Assembly: GCA_030847615.1 (NCBI GenBank) | Contig: JAUMIR010000003.1 | Location: forward strand, 22,697,001 to 22,761,000 | Length of the DNA stretch: 64,000 nucleotides | Source of the DNA: Gambelia wislizenii | Lineage: Eukaryota; Chordata; Lepidosauria; Squamata; Crotaphytidae | Reading direction: 5' to 3' | Shown here: in pieces, positions 22,086 to 33,689 of the stretch | Layout: every line of letters begins with the position of its first letter | Numbering within the stretch: position 1 is the first letter of the stretch | Position numbers and translations under genes: made by a program | Notes under the pieces: generated by a model | Database searches by the model: none | Told to the model about the DNA's origin: nothing | Seen by the model: the letters and a program-made list of their open reading frames with translations, nothing else

Positions 22086-22470
22086 TAGGGTTTATCCATT
22101 TTGGTGGCAGGTTCTCACAAAGCAGAAGTCCTTGCATGCCTTGCGATTGTCTATATCGACCCCTGAGGAAACAGTCACTTTCAGAGTCAGCCGAGTTCCT
22201 CCCCCTGATTGTAGATGTGTTTTACAATTCACCACATCTGCGATTGTTCCTGTATAATTGACTAGTTCACACCATTGTCGTTTCATGTGGCCGTGGGCCT
22301 GTGTTGTTGGCTGCACGGAGAAAACCAGCTTTCTCTGTTTGCTGTGTGAAAATGTACCCTGTAGAGGAAACACTGAGTGAGACAGCCCACTGTTCTGATC
22401 CAGCACAGCTGTTGTTGCAGAAAGTGATCTCACTGTGGTGGAAGATAAATGCCAGCCAAATCAACCAACC
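22086..22470. other. Unassigned segment with a 113-codon open frame
   Basis: More GC-balanced than its neighbours. The minus strand is open from 22433 to 22092, but the predicted peptide has no motif I recognise and no splice context that I can defend. It may be a repeat of unknown family or unique sequence. Confidence 0.3.
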
Positions 22471-22524
22471 TCAACAGGAAAATGAGTATATTTTAATATA
22501 ATTAAAGCAAGAAGTCTGATATTT

Positions 22525-22529
22525 CTCTC

Positions 22530-22582
<53 letters not shown>
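22525..22582. repeat. (CT)n microsatellite
   Basis: Nearly pure CT dinucleotide run with one CCT interruption. The minus-strand frame of repeated Arg-Glu is an artefact of it. Confidence 0.95.
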
Positions 22583-22586
<4 letters not shown>

Positions 22587-24225
22587 AAGCAGATACTTAG
22601 CCCCACAGGTGCTAAGAACATTCTGTCCTGGATACAACCTCAAGCCATTTCATCCCGTTTTAATTAGGCGAATGACACCTCCTTATTTGGCTGTTGATTT
22701 GTCCTTTTAGATAAAAGTAGTAGCACTGCTCAGAACTAAGAGTGTGTGAGCTAGATATGAGCAGATTACAATTATATTTTAGCCATCATGTGCTACAAAG
22801 AGAGAGAGAATTGCTGTTCCATTTGTTCTGAAGAGCATCAGAGGGTATGGAGTTCAAGGCCAGTATACAATTGTAGGTTGAACTTTACCTGAACTGCAGT
22901 ACTTCCATGTATGTATTTATGCGGACTATATTTAAAATTATCTAGTGTGGCATACTTTGAAACTTTCATGTAATGTGTATTAATTGTGCCATGTACTGAC
23001 CTTTATAAAAACCACAGTTGGACTTTGCTTCAAGGCATCACTTTTTTCCCAAATTGGCAGCCTAAAGCCTGCTTTTAAAAAAAGAAAAGAAGAAAAACCA
23101 TTGTAAGTGGGCAGAAAACCACTAGAGAAGGAGCAAGGTGAACTTCCCTAGGTAAGACGATAATGACATCAGAAGCAACCTGCTGAATCAGCAGAGAATA
23201 CCCTTCACCATGTGAAGGAATCTTATTGAATAGAAATGAGCAAGTGTCAGGCTGGGTCAACATATGGTCAAGTGTCAGTCTTGCCACAGCTGAATTATAC
23301 TTTCTTCCTGAACGTAAAAGTCATGCAAGAAGATCAAAAGCTTAGTCCAGCATTCTGTTCCCACAGAAGCCATCCAGATGTCTACAGGAAGACCAAAAAC
23401 AGAACCTAAGTGCAATAGCACTATTCTGGTCACGTTTCCCACCATACTGCTTCTGGCCCTGGAAATCATATTATCACCAGCATAACTTACCCTCCATGAG
23501 CAGGTCTGGTCCCTTTTAAATCTGTCCAAGTTGGTAGCCATCACCTTGTCTTCTGATAGCAAACCCATGCTATGTGAAGAAATACTTCCCACCACTCAGC
23601 TTCACGTGATGACGTAGGACTAAATCTAATTCTTAGTCCAAATTAGAGTAGATCCATTGACAAACTGGAACTTACAGAAGAAATGGCTTATCAAGTTCCC
23701 ATTGATTCTGTGAGTCTACTGCAGTTGAGACTAACGACTGGATTTAGGACTCAAGGTTCTAGTATTTTGAGAGAACAGGTCTTTCTCCACACTACATAAT
23801 TTTATACATAACTGTTATGTCTTCTGTCTATTATATCTTTACCAGGTAAAGCTCAGAATTTCACTGCCTGTATCACCGTGCAAGCAATAGGAAATGGGCT
23901 GAGATCTACTGAACTATATCAGCACTGCTGCATATGGCCAGAAGCTGGCACTGCAACAGAATTTCATTTGCCTTTATAAATCTACTGATTCAGGGCTAAC
24001 TCCTCTGTGTGAGCAACTTCTTATGCAACATAGGATTACAGGAATTGTTCATCTATGAACTTCCCATTGATTGAACTACCTGCCTACGGGCCATCAGCCC
24101 AGGAAATTCCTGATTTCTAATCAGGGCCCTGATAATCATACCCATTGAAGAGAGAAAAGCTGTTTCGCTCTGTAGAAGTTGATAACTTCCACATCAGTGG
24201 AACAGTGAATCCCCTCTGGGCTTTA
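22583..24225. other. Unassigned interval
   Basis: No gene recognised. Near 23787 a short CTTTCTCCACACTACATAAT resembles a family H terminus, too short to call. Confidence 0.5.
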
Positions 24226-24793
24226 GGACTTTATCAAACCACCCTCCATAAACATTCTTTTGCCGGAATATTTTGAAACATTTTTATGCTGGCAAAAGAA
24301 CCCCCTACCAGACCTTACCTTGAGTCACGTCAAAAGGCAGCCCTGGCAGCAATGGAGCACGAACAGAGCTCTGTTTACTTCCAGGTTCCAAATCTCGCCA
24401 GTTCTTGCAAGAAGATGCAAGTGCAGCAAATTAAAAAGTTAAAGCAAAAAACCCTCACATAAAATGAACATACAAGCACAGAAACACACTTTAAAAGTCC
24501 CAAGAACACCAGGGAGGGTCATAAAAACAGTGTCCTGGCTGTTGGATCTCACTCGGAAGTGTTCTGTCATTGACACCGTATTCACGTGAGTACCATGGCA
24601 CTAGAATTCAAACGTCAGCAATGCTGGTAACAAAGTGCCACAGCAGAGCTATCGACAGCTTGGGTCATCAATAAAATAGAATGGCTTTTTAACAGTACAT
24701 GATCGTGAAAGGATGACGTCATATGGTCTGTGCGCCCTTTCACGATCATTGGGTATCATTATAACACCATATTTGCTGGATCTGATAAAATCC
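24226..24793. mobile_element. Hairpin-ended DNA element, family Q, copy 1
   Basis: Termini GGACTTTATCAAACC on the left and the complement of GGATTTTATCAGATCC on the right. Each end carries a subterminal hairpin: 24255-24266 with 24289-24300 (TTCTTTTGCCGG / CTGGCAAAAGAA, one mismatch) and 24699-24712 with 24736-24749 (14 bases, perfect). The flanks read TTA on the left and TAA on the right, so a TA-type target is likely. Related copies lie at 26.59, 46.43 and 57.26 kb. No transposase is encoded. Confidence 0.78.
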
Positions 24794-25884
24794 TAAGTCT
24801 CAACATTAACGGAGCTGTCCAGGGTGCTGTCCTCTACCTCAAGGAGTGGACTCCCTTCCCCACTGACATGGAAGCCACCAGCCATTACTGGCTGCTTTCT
24901 CCAATCCCTACAATTCTTGGTGGTCATGGCCAGTGTAGAGCATGTAGGAATGGGTTAAGCATAGCACAAAAGATTACAGATATATGTGTCAGTGATCTTA
25001 AGCTATGTCTCTTGCAGTGGGAGTAGGTCTGAAAAGAACCTGAACATGTTTAAGTAACTCTTAAAGAAATTACCCTCCCACGTCTTCAGTTGTCAGGTTC
25101 CCTAGGTAACCTTGAGGGCAGAATTTTCTTGTTTCAGTGTGCTTTCCTTTGAAACTCTGCAAAAGACAATCACCCCCAAGACACTGCTTGCATTTGAAAA
25201 GTATCTCCTACATGTTAAAGTCTTCCACCCAAAACAGCAAGCAGTTCTTATAAATCACAGTGGGGTTCCTTCTGTAAGGGCAAAGAATGGGAAGAGATTA
25301 TAGCGAAAAGCTAACTCAAATAAAGTTTTCCATTAAAAAAAAAAAAACACGGATGGGGAGGTTAATTAATGAAGTGGGGCTAACCAATTCAGATTTATTC
25401 TTGAAAGAGTTACTAATGAGTTGACAATGGGAAATGTTGTGGTAACTGAACCACAACTGAGAAGCAAAGGATAGGAAGCCTATGAAAGAAAAGGAGGTTG
25501 TTTTTAAGGATAGAATTTATATATTTGTGATTATCCTGGCCTGCTTGAAAGTGTAGCTACGAATGGAGACGATTTGTTCTGATGTCAGTGAGGTAGTGAA
25601 TCTATTCTGTTCTTTAGTCCAAAATTTAAAAGAGCTATCCAAGGTGCCAAATCTATGGGATTCAGCACTTTGATTACTTCCTTTGAAGTTCATTGTAAAA
25701 CACAGAGCAGATTTACTGCCCAATGACAGTAGAGCCTCTAGCCTCCAATGGTGGCTGCTGTTTCAAATATCCCAACTCCAATTGGGGAGGGGGCACACTT
25801 GCCAGGTGGCCCATCCTACTTGCTCTATGGTCATCTTTGATGTCCTATGCTTAGGTCCTCTTTGCTACACATAGGGAGCATAGT
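24794..25884. other. Unassigned interval
   Basis: No gene recognised. A poly(A) run lies at about 25336-25347. A 68-codon minus frame (25517-25723) has no known motif. Confidence 0.45.
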
Positions 25885-25898
25885 TCTACAACTATGTA

Positions 25899-26000
25899 GA
25901 CCAGGGGTGCAAATTATGCTGCCTTTGGGCAGCATGCAGACATTTGCCGGGGGGGGTGTATCCAGGGTTGCTCTTGGGAACTCCACTGACCCCCCCACCC
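25899..26000 (+). mobile_element. Possible hAT terminus remnant
   Basis: CAGGGGTGCAAATTATGCTG at about 25904 resembles the CAGGGGTGGGCAA-type start of hAT elements. The other end is not visible. Confidence 0.3.
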
Positions 26001-26039
26001 CACAGTTTCTGGCTCTTTCAAACATGTAATCAGTGATCA

Positions 26040-27150
26040 TCCCTCAACCTATACCCTATGTCAATCATTCCTATATGCCCTACCTGTCCAAACATTAAGA
26101 GGTTGTTGCAAATCCCATCAGTATTTTGTCACTCCGGAGCTAAGGCAATCAGCCCATCCCAGACCCTTTTGTTTGCTCCATGAGAAAGCCATTCAGGCTT
26201 TGTCATAACTAGCACACCCCTCCAGGATATGAAATAGGGTATACATATCCTAGCCATGACCCTAGCCAGATGTGTCACAGCTGGGTGTTGTGATGGACCT
26301 GCCAGCCAAGTTTACCACAACACCCAGCCTGGCTGCCTGTCACTGCCACCCTGCTTCAGTTTACCCTTTTAAAATTCTTTAATTGGATTGGGGTCTGAGT
26401 TTCCAGGTGACCCTTCCTATAGATAGATTAGGCATTAATGTGATTTCCTTTGGTTAGTGTGGCTGTTACCTTTTCTAGTGAGTGTAATAAAACACAATGA
26501 GTTTGTGAACAATTAACAAAACAAACTGGTTGTTTTAATATCTTCAAGGTTACAAACTTCAACTGTTCAATACTCTGCATATAACATTTTTTTTAGGACA
26601 TATTAGTCGCACGAAATACGGAGTCATAATGATGCCACATAAACACAAAAGGGCATGCATATCAGATGACGTTGCCCTTTCGCATTTATGGCCTGGCCAA
26701 AACCCATACCTTTTTATTGATGGCTGAAGCCATCAATAGATCTCCCATGGCACTTTAGTGCTGGCATTGCCAGTGTATGAAACCTTGCACCTTTTAACTC
26801 ACATGAATGCAGTTTGAAAGGCCGGTCTGGCACTGCATTAACCTCTTTCTCTGAGACTGGTAACTATCACCATTCCACCCCAATTTTTCTCTATCCAACC
26901 CTTCCCTCCTTTCTCTTCAAAAGCCTTGTATGGTTCTTAAGAGTGTATGTTCTTGTATGTTAGTGTATCTCCTGTGTTAACTCGAATAAAATACTTTAAC
27001 TGGAGCACTCTCTACCGTTAGTACTGGTATACATAGGTGAAAAGATGCCTTCGTCTTGCAGGTCTCCTTTTGAGCTATAATTTTCCCAAATTTCAAGCAG
27101 ACACTGGCATTTTGGGTGGGACTCCAACATCCTCCCCCCATCTCTTAGGG
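26040..27150 (+). mobile_element. LTR-like repeat R1, copy 2, interrupted
   Basis: Blocks in the same order as copy 1: AAGCCATTCAGGCTTTGTCA, GATATGAAATAGGGTATACA, GACTGGTAACTATCACCATT, CCTTGTATGGTTCTTAAG, AATAAAATACTTTAACTGG and GTATACATAGGTGAAAAGAT. About 0.58 kb between 26.27 and 26.86 kb is absent from copy 1, and part of it is family Q sequence, so this copy was hit by a later insertion. Confidence 0.6.
26590..26860 (-). mobile_element. Family Q element, partial, inside R1
   Basis: Minus-strand match to the right part of the 24.2 kb element: ATAATGATGCCACAT, GATGACGTTGCCCTTTCGC, then TTTTTATTGATGGCTGAAGC and CATGGCACTTTAGTGCTGGC. The terminus is lost or diverged. Confidence 0.6.
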
Positions 27151-27184
27151 TAATAGGCAGGTTATATGAATCATACTATTCTCC

Positions 27185-27692
27185 TGTTACAGTGCTCCCC
27201 TGGCTGCCAGTTTGTTTCCAGGCACAATTCAAAGTGCTGGTTATGATCTATAAAGCCTGATATGTCTCTTGTCCAGGCTATTTGACAAACCATATTTCCC
27301 AATATGAGCCTTCTGGGCCCCTGTAATCATCAGGAGAGGCTCTTCTCTCTATCCCACTAGCATTGCAAGCATGGCTGGTGAGGACACAAGAGAGGGCCTT
27401 CTTGGTGGCTGCCCCTGGATTCTGGAACTTCCTTCTGAAGGAGGCCAGAATGGTCCCCTCCTTGTTGTCCTCCTAAATTGTTTTTAATAGCTTTTTATCT
27501 TCCTAATTGCATTTTATTCTTTTAAGTATAGGTTGGAATTATTTGAATACTGTGAATAGTTTAATTCTATTTTAATGTTTACTTTTTGTATGTTTTTAGC
27601 TGTATTGTTCTTTTTAAGTTGTAAGCTGCCTTGAGTCCCAATTTCAGAAGAAAGGTAGAACACTAATACTAATACTAATACTAACACTGATG
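27185..27692 (+). mobile_element. L2 LINE 3' fragment
   Basis: C-terminal L2 blocks on the plus strand (CAAAGTGCTGGTTATGATCT, GAGAGGGCCTTCTTGGTGGC, then TGCCTTGAGTCCCAATTTCA) and an ACTAAT simple-repeat tail at about 27663-27688. Many stops; the frame is not readable. Confidence 0.8.
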
Positions 27693-27752
27693 TGCTAGTT
27701 AATTTATATCCTGGCTTTCTTTCAAAGCTGGGACTTGTGTGATTACTATGAC

Positions 27753-27895
27753 TCTGGTCTCTTTCACACTACACAGTTATAGCACTTTGGTATCATTTTA
27801 CCTGGCATGGCTCCATCCTATGGAATCTTGGGATTTTTAGTCTTGTGAGGTCCAGTCAACCTTCTCTGCTGCCCTATGCTATTTTAATAGGTACT
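27753..27895 (+). mobile_element. Family H MITE left half
   Basis: TCTCTTTCACACTACACAGT, then CATGGCTCCATCCTATGGAA and TTAGTCTTGTGAGG. The right half is missing here. Confidence 0.7.
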
Positions 27896-28054
27896 GCAAG
27901 TCTTGTGAGAAAGAGAGAGATTGTGAATGTGTAGCAATGCTTGTAAGTCCCTAATAAAAATGGCATAGGGTCGCAGCAGAGGTGACAGCAAACCCCACCA
28001 GCCACCCACTTCTGCTTTGTGGAGGAACCCCACCACCAGAAAGGCTGGAGCAAC

Positions 28055-28360
28055 ATTATAAGACTTATAGCATGCCAAAATAAAGCAGCAAGGCAGCTGG
28101 AAGGTTCCGCTTTCCATGCTGCCTTACTGCATGACATCATTGTTATTCTGGTGTTCTGACATTCTGATCCCATGGGAGATGGAAGTTAAACCACATTTTT
28201 AATTGATTTTCCAGTTAGCAAAAAGATGCAATTTTACCTCTGTCTCCTACATGATCAGAACAGAAGAACAATGACATCATGCAGTAAGGCTGCATGGAAG
28301 ACAGAAACTTCCAGCTGCCCTGCCGCTTTACTTCAGCATGCAATAAGCCTCAAATGGGTA
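28055..28360. mobile_element. Palindromic element B
   Basis: Left arm about 28055-28165 and right arm about 28245-28360 are imperfect reverse complements: GCCTTACTGCATGACATCAT on the left against the complement of ATGACATCATGCAGTAAGGC on the right, with GGCAGCTGGAAG outside. The loop is about 80 bases. The outer limits are unclear. Frames on the minus strand (27874-28173) are palindrome shadows. Confidence 0.75.
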
Positions 28361-28470
28361 CAAAGTTACGTTATCACTGTAAGGAGTACCAGTTTCTAAT
28401 TACTTACAAACACTACTTTTAAAAGACATTCCATAAAGCATTTTGACAGGAATTGTATGAAATTTTTAAA
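28361..28470. repeat. Interspersed repeat S, copy 1
   Basis: TTATCACTGTAAGGAGTACC, then ACTTACAAACACTACTTTTA and GACAGGAATTGTATG match 39.30-39.42 kb closely. Confidence 0.7.
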
Positions 28471-28499
28471 AGTTGAATCCACAGAGTATTATATTGTGT

Positions 28500-28600
28500 G
28501 TGTTGAATATGGTTTGGGTGGGGCTAGAGATATTCAGTTTTCCGCTTTCATGGGGGTCCTGCACCCCTAACCTTAGCAAATGTGGAGGGCCAACTATATC
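28500..28600 (-). mobile_element. Tigger-like remnant
   Basis: Read on the minus strand: AGTTGGCCCTCCACATTTGC then GGTGCAGGACCCCCATGA, the start of a Tigger/pogo-like element. Confidence 0.45.
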
Positions 28601-28730
28601 TAGAATTTGCAGTCAGAGAGCTTTAGTGTCTCACCAAGCTATAAATTCCAGGGGTCCTTGGAATGCAGCCATGACAGTTAAAGGGGTATTAGAATGCCAT
28701 AATAGGAGTAGTATGAAAACTACCTCTGAG
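28600..28730 (+). mobile_element. Family H MITE right half
   Basis: GAGAGCTTTAGTGTCTCACC, ATAAATTCCAGGGGTCCTTG, GCAGCCATGACAGTTAAAGG, and an end GTAGTATGAAAA that complements the family H terminus. Confidence 0.65.
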
Positions 28731-28768
28731 GTAGCCTGGAGTATTTCAAGAAATAAAGAAGCAAATTG

Positions 28769-28796
28769 ATTGATTGATTGATTGATTGATTTACTG
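28769..28796. repeat. (TGAT)n microsatellite
   Basis: About six TGAT units. Confidence 0.9.
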
Positions 28797-29190
28797 GGAG
28801 TAATCAAACTGGATGCTCCACCAGAAGCAGTTTGTACTAATGCAAAGCTACCATTTAGCACAACCCTTTTCTTCTCTGGCCCTCCTGCTGCTGAACCTCT
28901 TTGCCTTGTTTGGTTCTTGTTTGTTCCTGAACTGTGTCTATTTCACATCTAGAGACCATCCTCTCAAAATAACGAGTTTACCTTCTTGGTCTTTTCAATA
29001 ATGCTGGATGTGCACAGCTGTGTACACAATGCACAAAAGTAATTGACAATTTTCATCTGATCTGTTGTTTGTAATAAAGAGCATTGAATTGAATTGATGA
29101 TTTGTGAAATAAGAAGATAGCTGGCTGTACACACCTATGGGATCAACCTCATGTCCGCCCAAACACTGTGGCTTTAATATATTTATAATA

Positions 29191-29421
29191 TGGTGCCAGT
29201 GTGGCGTAGTGATCTGAGTGTTGGACTAGCACTGTGAAAGACCAGGCTTCGAATCCTTGCTCAGCAATAGAAACCCACTGGGTGACCTTGGGCAAACCAC
29301 ACTCTCTCAGCCTTCAAGGAAGACAATGGCAAAGCTCCACTGAATAAATCTTGCCCAAAATCCTATGGTAGAGTCACCAGAGGTTGGAGGGAACCTGAAG
29401 ACACATAATGACAACAGTGTT
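29191..29421 (+). mobile_element. Sauria-type SINE
   Basis: Full head and body: GTGCCAGTGTGGCGTAGTGA, box B-like GGCTTCGAATCC, GAAACCCACTGGGTGACCTT, CACACTCTCTCAGCC. The tail is degenerate (GAACCTGAAGACACATAATG). Confidence 0.88.
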
Positions 29422-29900
29422 GGAAGTAACTTTAATAAAATGGTTGTATGCTTGTCAAGTTAGGATAAGAGACACAAGGGAACCCAGAAACACAGGGATA
29501 CATCCAAAACAAAAGTAAAGTTGTGCTTTAGTCAATCATCCATAATACAAGAGGAAGTGTCAGATGGCATTATCTACTGTGCTGAGATAACTAGCATTTC
29601 TATACAACAAGCATACAGATTAAAATTTGTCTAGCTAAACCAAGTTATTTGCAGGTATGACACACCTAATGCTGAAAGAAATGTCTTATTTTAGGGCTGG
29701 GCTGCATCACACAAGGAGCTATTTTAGAAGATCTCCTTGTCAAAATGTGAGATTGATGTGAGGCGGAAATGCAGAAACCTGCTCTCAGGAAAGTAGCAGG
29801 GAGCATAGGAAAGGAAAGACTGTGAAAAGGGGAAAGATTTCTGTGAAACACTAGCTCTGAGAATTCACAAAGGAACTGTCATCACAAAGCATAAAGGAAA
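29422..29900. other. Unassigned interval
   Basis: No gene recognised. Confidence 0.5.
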
Positions 29901-29902
29901 CA

Positions 29903-30108
29903 TAAGGAGTTGCTTTATACTGATTGAGTTATTCATCTATTTACACCTGTACTGTCTGCTGCTACTGATAACAGCTTTTGGGGGTCTTCTGCCAAGGTCT
30001 TTTGAAAAAATACTTTCAAGTGGAAATGCTAGGAATTGAACCCAAGACCAATTGCATGCAAAACATGTCTTCTTGCACTGTTGTTAACCACATTCTTCCA
30101 CAAGGCAT
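29903..30108 (-). mobile_element. tRNA-derived SINE, minus strand
   Basis: Read on the minus strand, a tRNA-like head ends in a box B-like GGGTTCAATTCC variant near 30035-30050 (plus strand GGAATTGAACCCAAGACC). CATGTTTTGCATGCAATTGG lies just upstream of it. The body ends near CAGTATAAAGCAACTCC at 29903-29920. It differs from the Sauria SINE. Confidence 0.65.
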
Positions 30109-31185
30109 AAGCATGGGAGAAAGGGACACGAAACTGAAAGATTTGGAGAAAAACAGCCCAAAATGTATTGATCAGTGACATGTTCCACACTTGTATTCTG
30201 AGTGCAACATAAGGGAGGAGGGAATGTGAGATTGTAATGCCTAAGGTATGACTAGAAAGTGAGTGCAATTAAATCTGCAGCTGAGACCCCAATTGAAGAG
30301 CAATGACACCATGTTAAAGAAAGAAGAGTCAAAGGGTTTTATTATTAGAACTCAGTTCTAAAGGTAAGGAAAGTTACTTAAGAGTGCTAACTTCGGTTAG
30401 CTGCATACTAGGGGAAAAGTGTCAGGAAGAAGGGGAAAACATCCCCGAGACTATCAGTTTACATCACAGAGAGGTCAGGAGAAATAGGCAAGAAAAGAAT
30501 ATGTTACAGGTCGTTGTAACTCCCTAATTCTTATTGCTACTGACCTCTGTAAGCATTCATGGCTTTTCATTGCTAAATGTGTGAACTTGACAGAGAAATC
30601 AGTTGGGAAGGACTAATTCATGGTTTTGCCATGAAAAGGGCTAGGGAAAAAACAGTTTAGTTTCAAAAAAAATCAAGACAGTTGAGCCAAAACACTGCAA
30701 GGACACCAATTTATCTAGTAAACCCTCTTTCTGCTACATTCCTCTCTCTTTCCTGCATTTTCCTTTTATTCTCTCTGCCTTCTTCTTTCGCAACTTGGTA
30801 TCAAAGCTCCTTTGCACATCATCAACACAGAGAGGGCAAAAGACTGAAATGACCTGAACCAAAGGGCTGTCCTAATGAAGAGATTACAGTAATATGGATT
30901 CTGGAGTATAACTTAAGGCTAGCATGGCTACTTTCACTTTGTTGCCATTCTTGTTTTTAAGCAGTGGTTGCAGTAGCAATTTATGAAGTCCCATGTTATA
31001 TGCCCTGACAACCCATCCCTTTCCATATTTTACTAATTGGCTATAATTCATAATTTGGCTTATATTGACACTCCACATGGTTAGCAGCGGACCAGGACTG
31101 CCCAAATATAGGGACTGGTAAAGGTTTGCTCAAAACCTAGGGTCTTAGAGATTTCAAAAAAAAACAAAAAAAAAAAAACAGACAT
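30109..31185. other. Unassigned interval
   Basis: No gene recognised. An A-rich run lies at about 31157-31180. Confidence 0.5.
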
Positions 31186-31189
31186 GCCT

Positions 31190-31840
31190 GGGAAGTAATT
31201 ATGTGGAGCCCCCTCAAATGATAGTTATGGTGGAATGTGCTAATTCTCCTGGATGCATCTGGCAGTGAGTCATACACTAAAACAGTCAAGTGCCTGGAAT
31301 ACCCAAGTTTCTGCCAATGGTTTAGCTTCACACCTCTCATGCACACATAGTTGGTTGCCTGAAATCCCATCAGTCTTAATGTTTCAACCATTAACATCCA
31401 TTCACAAAGCTGGAGCTTCCATTGTCTAATAATGAGAAACTCACTCAAACATTGTTTTCCATTCATAAAACCCCTTAAGGGTAAATATCAAGTATAAATA
31501 ATACCCCAAAACACAGCCAAAGTGCACACAGCCTTCATACCTCCCATCACTCTGTCAGTCTGCTGTGTGACCCTCAGAGCTCTATTTGAGTATCTTCTGC
31601 TACACGAATCTCTGCTCATTGGACAGGTACAGTATAGCCCATCATCCCAAACGCTATACCTCTATCCCAATACTTCCTCCTATCTTTCATTAGCCTTGTG
31701 TGGTTGCTTGAACTTGAGTGTATGTGTGAGTGGTTCTGTGATTATTTTTCAATTAGAAAAAAATATTTCACTTCTGGGTTCAGAGTCTTGTCAGTGAGTA
31801 CTAGTATACATAGGTCAAAAGTCCCATAGTTACCCAGCTT
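31190..31840 (+). mobile_element. LTR-like repeat R1, copy 3
   Basis: Contains GAAATCCCATCAGTCTTAAT, a TATA-like AAGTATAAATAATA at about 31490, AGCCTTGTGTGGTTGCTTGA and GTACTAGTATACATAGGTC in the same order as in copies 1 and 2. Diverged, uninterrupted, no coding region. Confidence 0.55.
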
Positions 31841-32320
31841 CTCGTTACCATATTGAACTGTTTAAAATTCCCCATAGTAATATCTTGACACAAGTGGATT
31901 CTTCATGGGCCTGATGCAGTTGGGGTAACAGCCCCCATCACCTTGTTGCTCCCCCACAAGGAGAAACCATAATCACAACTCCAGCATATATACCCTGCTT
32001 TTTTATTACGGACAGCTCTTTATACTCAAACAAGTATAAACACAATGCTTAAAAACAAATAAACTAAACATAAAAGCAGAAATTAGGCTTACATAGCACA
32101 GCTGTAATTCTACATATCCCATACTATATCCAGTGGTTATCTTGGAACAGGGATAGGAAACATTGGCAGTTCTAGGAGGATATGTTTCCTGCACCTAGTA
32201 CCTTCCACAAGCTAAACAGACCCTCCTGTTCCACTCCACCTAAATGAAACCAGAAGTGGGTAGAAGTCCATTTCAAGTTTTGGAAAACTGGAGTGTAGAT
32301 TTTGACGAACTGGAGTCTGA
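31841..32320. other. Unassigned interval
   Basis: No gene recognised. Confidence 0.5.
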
Positions 32321-33188
32321 AGGTTTTATTTTTTCAATGATATTAAAATGGATAAAAAAATTATATGGTTTTGAACAGTCTAAATCTGATTTTGAATTAC
32401 ACTTATGTACCAGCTGAAGAACATCTAATTGGTAAAATGAATAAATTACTGTTGAAAATTGAATTCAAAGACATAGCCATGTTAGTCTGGCATATCAGTA
32501 AGCAAATGGATCTTGTAGCACCTTTGTTGCAAATGGAATTGGGGAAGGTAAAGATTGCATGATAAAATGGGCTCAAAATGTTGGTCATAACACAGTTAGA
32601 ACAATGGGAGAAAATATGAGTAAAGGGATTGAAATTTAAATTGTGTTATGACCTTGAGGAAAATTTTTATAAGATGATGTATTGTTGGTATTTGATTCCA
32701 AAGAAATGGTCTAAAATCTATAAAGGGATTGGTAATGTGTGTTGCAAATGTGAGCAGCAAGTTGGAACAATTTATCATATGTGGTGGACTTATGAAAAGG
32801 CAAAAAAAAATTGAATCAGATGCATAGTTTGATTCATACAATTCTGAAAATAAAACTTCAGTTAAAACCAAAACTAGTTGTACTGGGACTGATGGAAGAT
32901 CAGACTGAGAAGAAATACAGTAGATTGCTTCAATATATCTACAGCAGCTAGACTGCTATATGTGCATAAATGGAATGATATGGCAATTTCAACACAAGAA
33001 GATTATCTAATGAAATTGTAGGATCCTGCTGAAATGAATAAGTTAACTATTTGAATAAAAGAAAAGTCATAGAGTAATTTTATGAAAGATTGGGATTCTT
33101 CAATTGCCAATTGTCTTTTTGCAGGCACAGGAGGGTAAAGTGTTATTTGTGGGTTTTGAAAATTAGCAGGGTTGAACAAGTAGTAGAG
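32321..33188 (+). mobile_element. L1 LINE ORF2 C-terminal remnant
   Basis: A decayed L1 ORF2 C-terminus: KMMYCWYLIPKKWSKIYKGI, then CCKCEQQVGTIYHMWWTYEK (a C-X2-C...H-type block with HMWW), then KPKLVVLGLMEDQTEKKYSR. Several stops break it. A short segment near 32470-32520 (TAGCCATGTTAGTCTGG, GGATCTTGTAGCACC) looks like a separate repeat inserted in it. The L1 3' UTR continues after the nested SINE at about 33804. Confidence 0.78.
32629..32814 (+). pseudogene. L1 ORF2 C-terminal fragment
   Basis: Sixty-one open codons with KMMYCWYLIPKKW and IYHMWWTYEK. This C-terminal Cys/His region is conserved in vertebrate L1 ORF2 proteins. Upstream and downstream the frame is broken by substitutions. Confidence 0.65.
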
Positions 33189-33286
33189 GAGGCAGTGTGG
33201 CAGTAGCTCGAGTGATAGACTTTGGAGACCAGGGTCTGAATCCCTATTCAGCCAAGGAAATCCACTTGGACAAATCACACTCTCTT
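33189..33286 (+). mobile_element. Sauria-type SINE, 5' half (split)
   Basis: GGCAGTGTGGCAGTAGCTCG, box B-like GGTCTGAATCCC, and CAAATCACACTCTCTT. It is cut at 33286 by the element that follows and resumes at 33690. Confidence 0.85.
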
Positions 33287-33689
33287 GGGCCTTGTCTACA
33301 TGGCCTAAATACCACACTCTGTGCCTGTCTCAGAGCCCTGCAGTCCATACAATGCAGGGCATTTGCCCTGTTCCCCCAGGCAGTCCTCAGGATCCTGGGG
33401 CAAATATGGGCTGAGATGGGGGAAAGCCAGGGTAGGTCCCAATAAACCTCCCTGGCTCTCCTGGAAACCAGGAAGGAGCCCCACATCATGTGACCAAGAC
33501 TGGTCACATGCAGGGGGACTCATTCACATGTTCTGGGGCCCCTTCCTGGTGGTGGCTACAGGGACAGGATGGCATGGCTGTTTGGATTCCAGCCCATTAC
33601 CTGCAGGTAACAGGGGAAGAATGGGTCAGCTCCACAGCCAGGATATGACAGTGGGAAGCCAGAATACCCTGGCTCATGTAGATGAGCCC
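33287..33689. mobile_element. Palindromic MITE inserted in a Sauria SINE
   Basis: Termini GGGCCTTGTCTACATGGCC and the complement GGGCTCATCTACATGAGCC are inverted. Near the centre, CATGTGACC at about 33496 and GGTCACATG at about 33512 form a hairpin, and a longer arm (CCAGGAAGGAGCCCC against GGGGCCCCTTCCTGG) surrounds it. No clear target-site duplication. The frames on both strands are shadows. Confidence 0.78.

Noticed and set aside
22461..22643. Arg-Glu repeat peptide
   Set aside because: Translation of a CT microsatellite.
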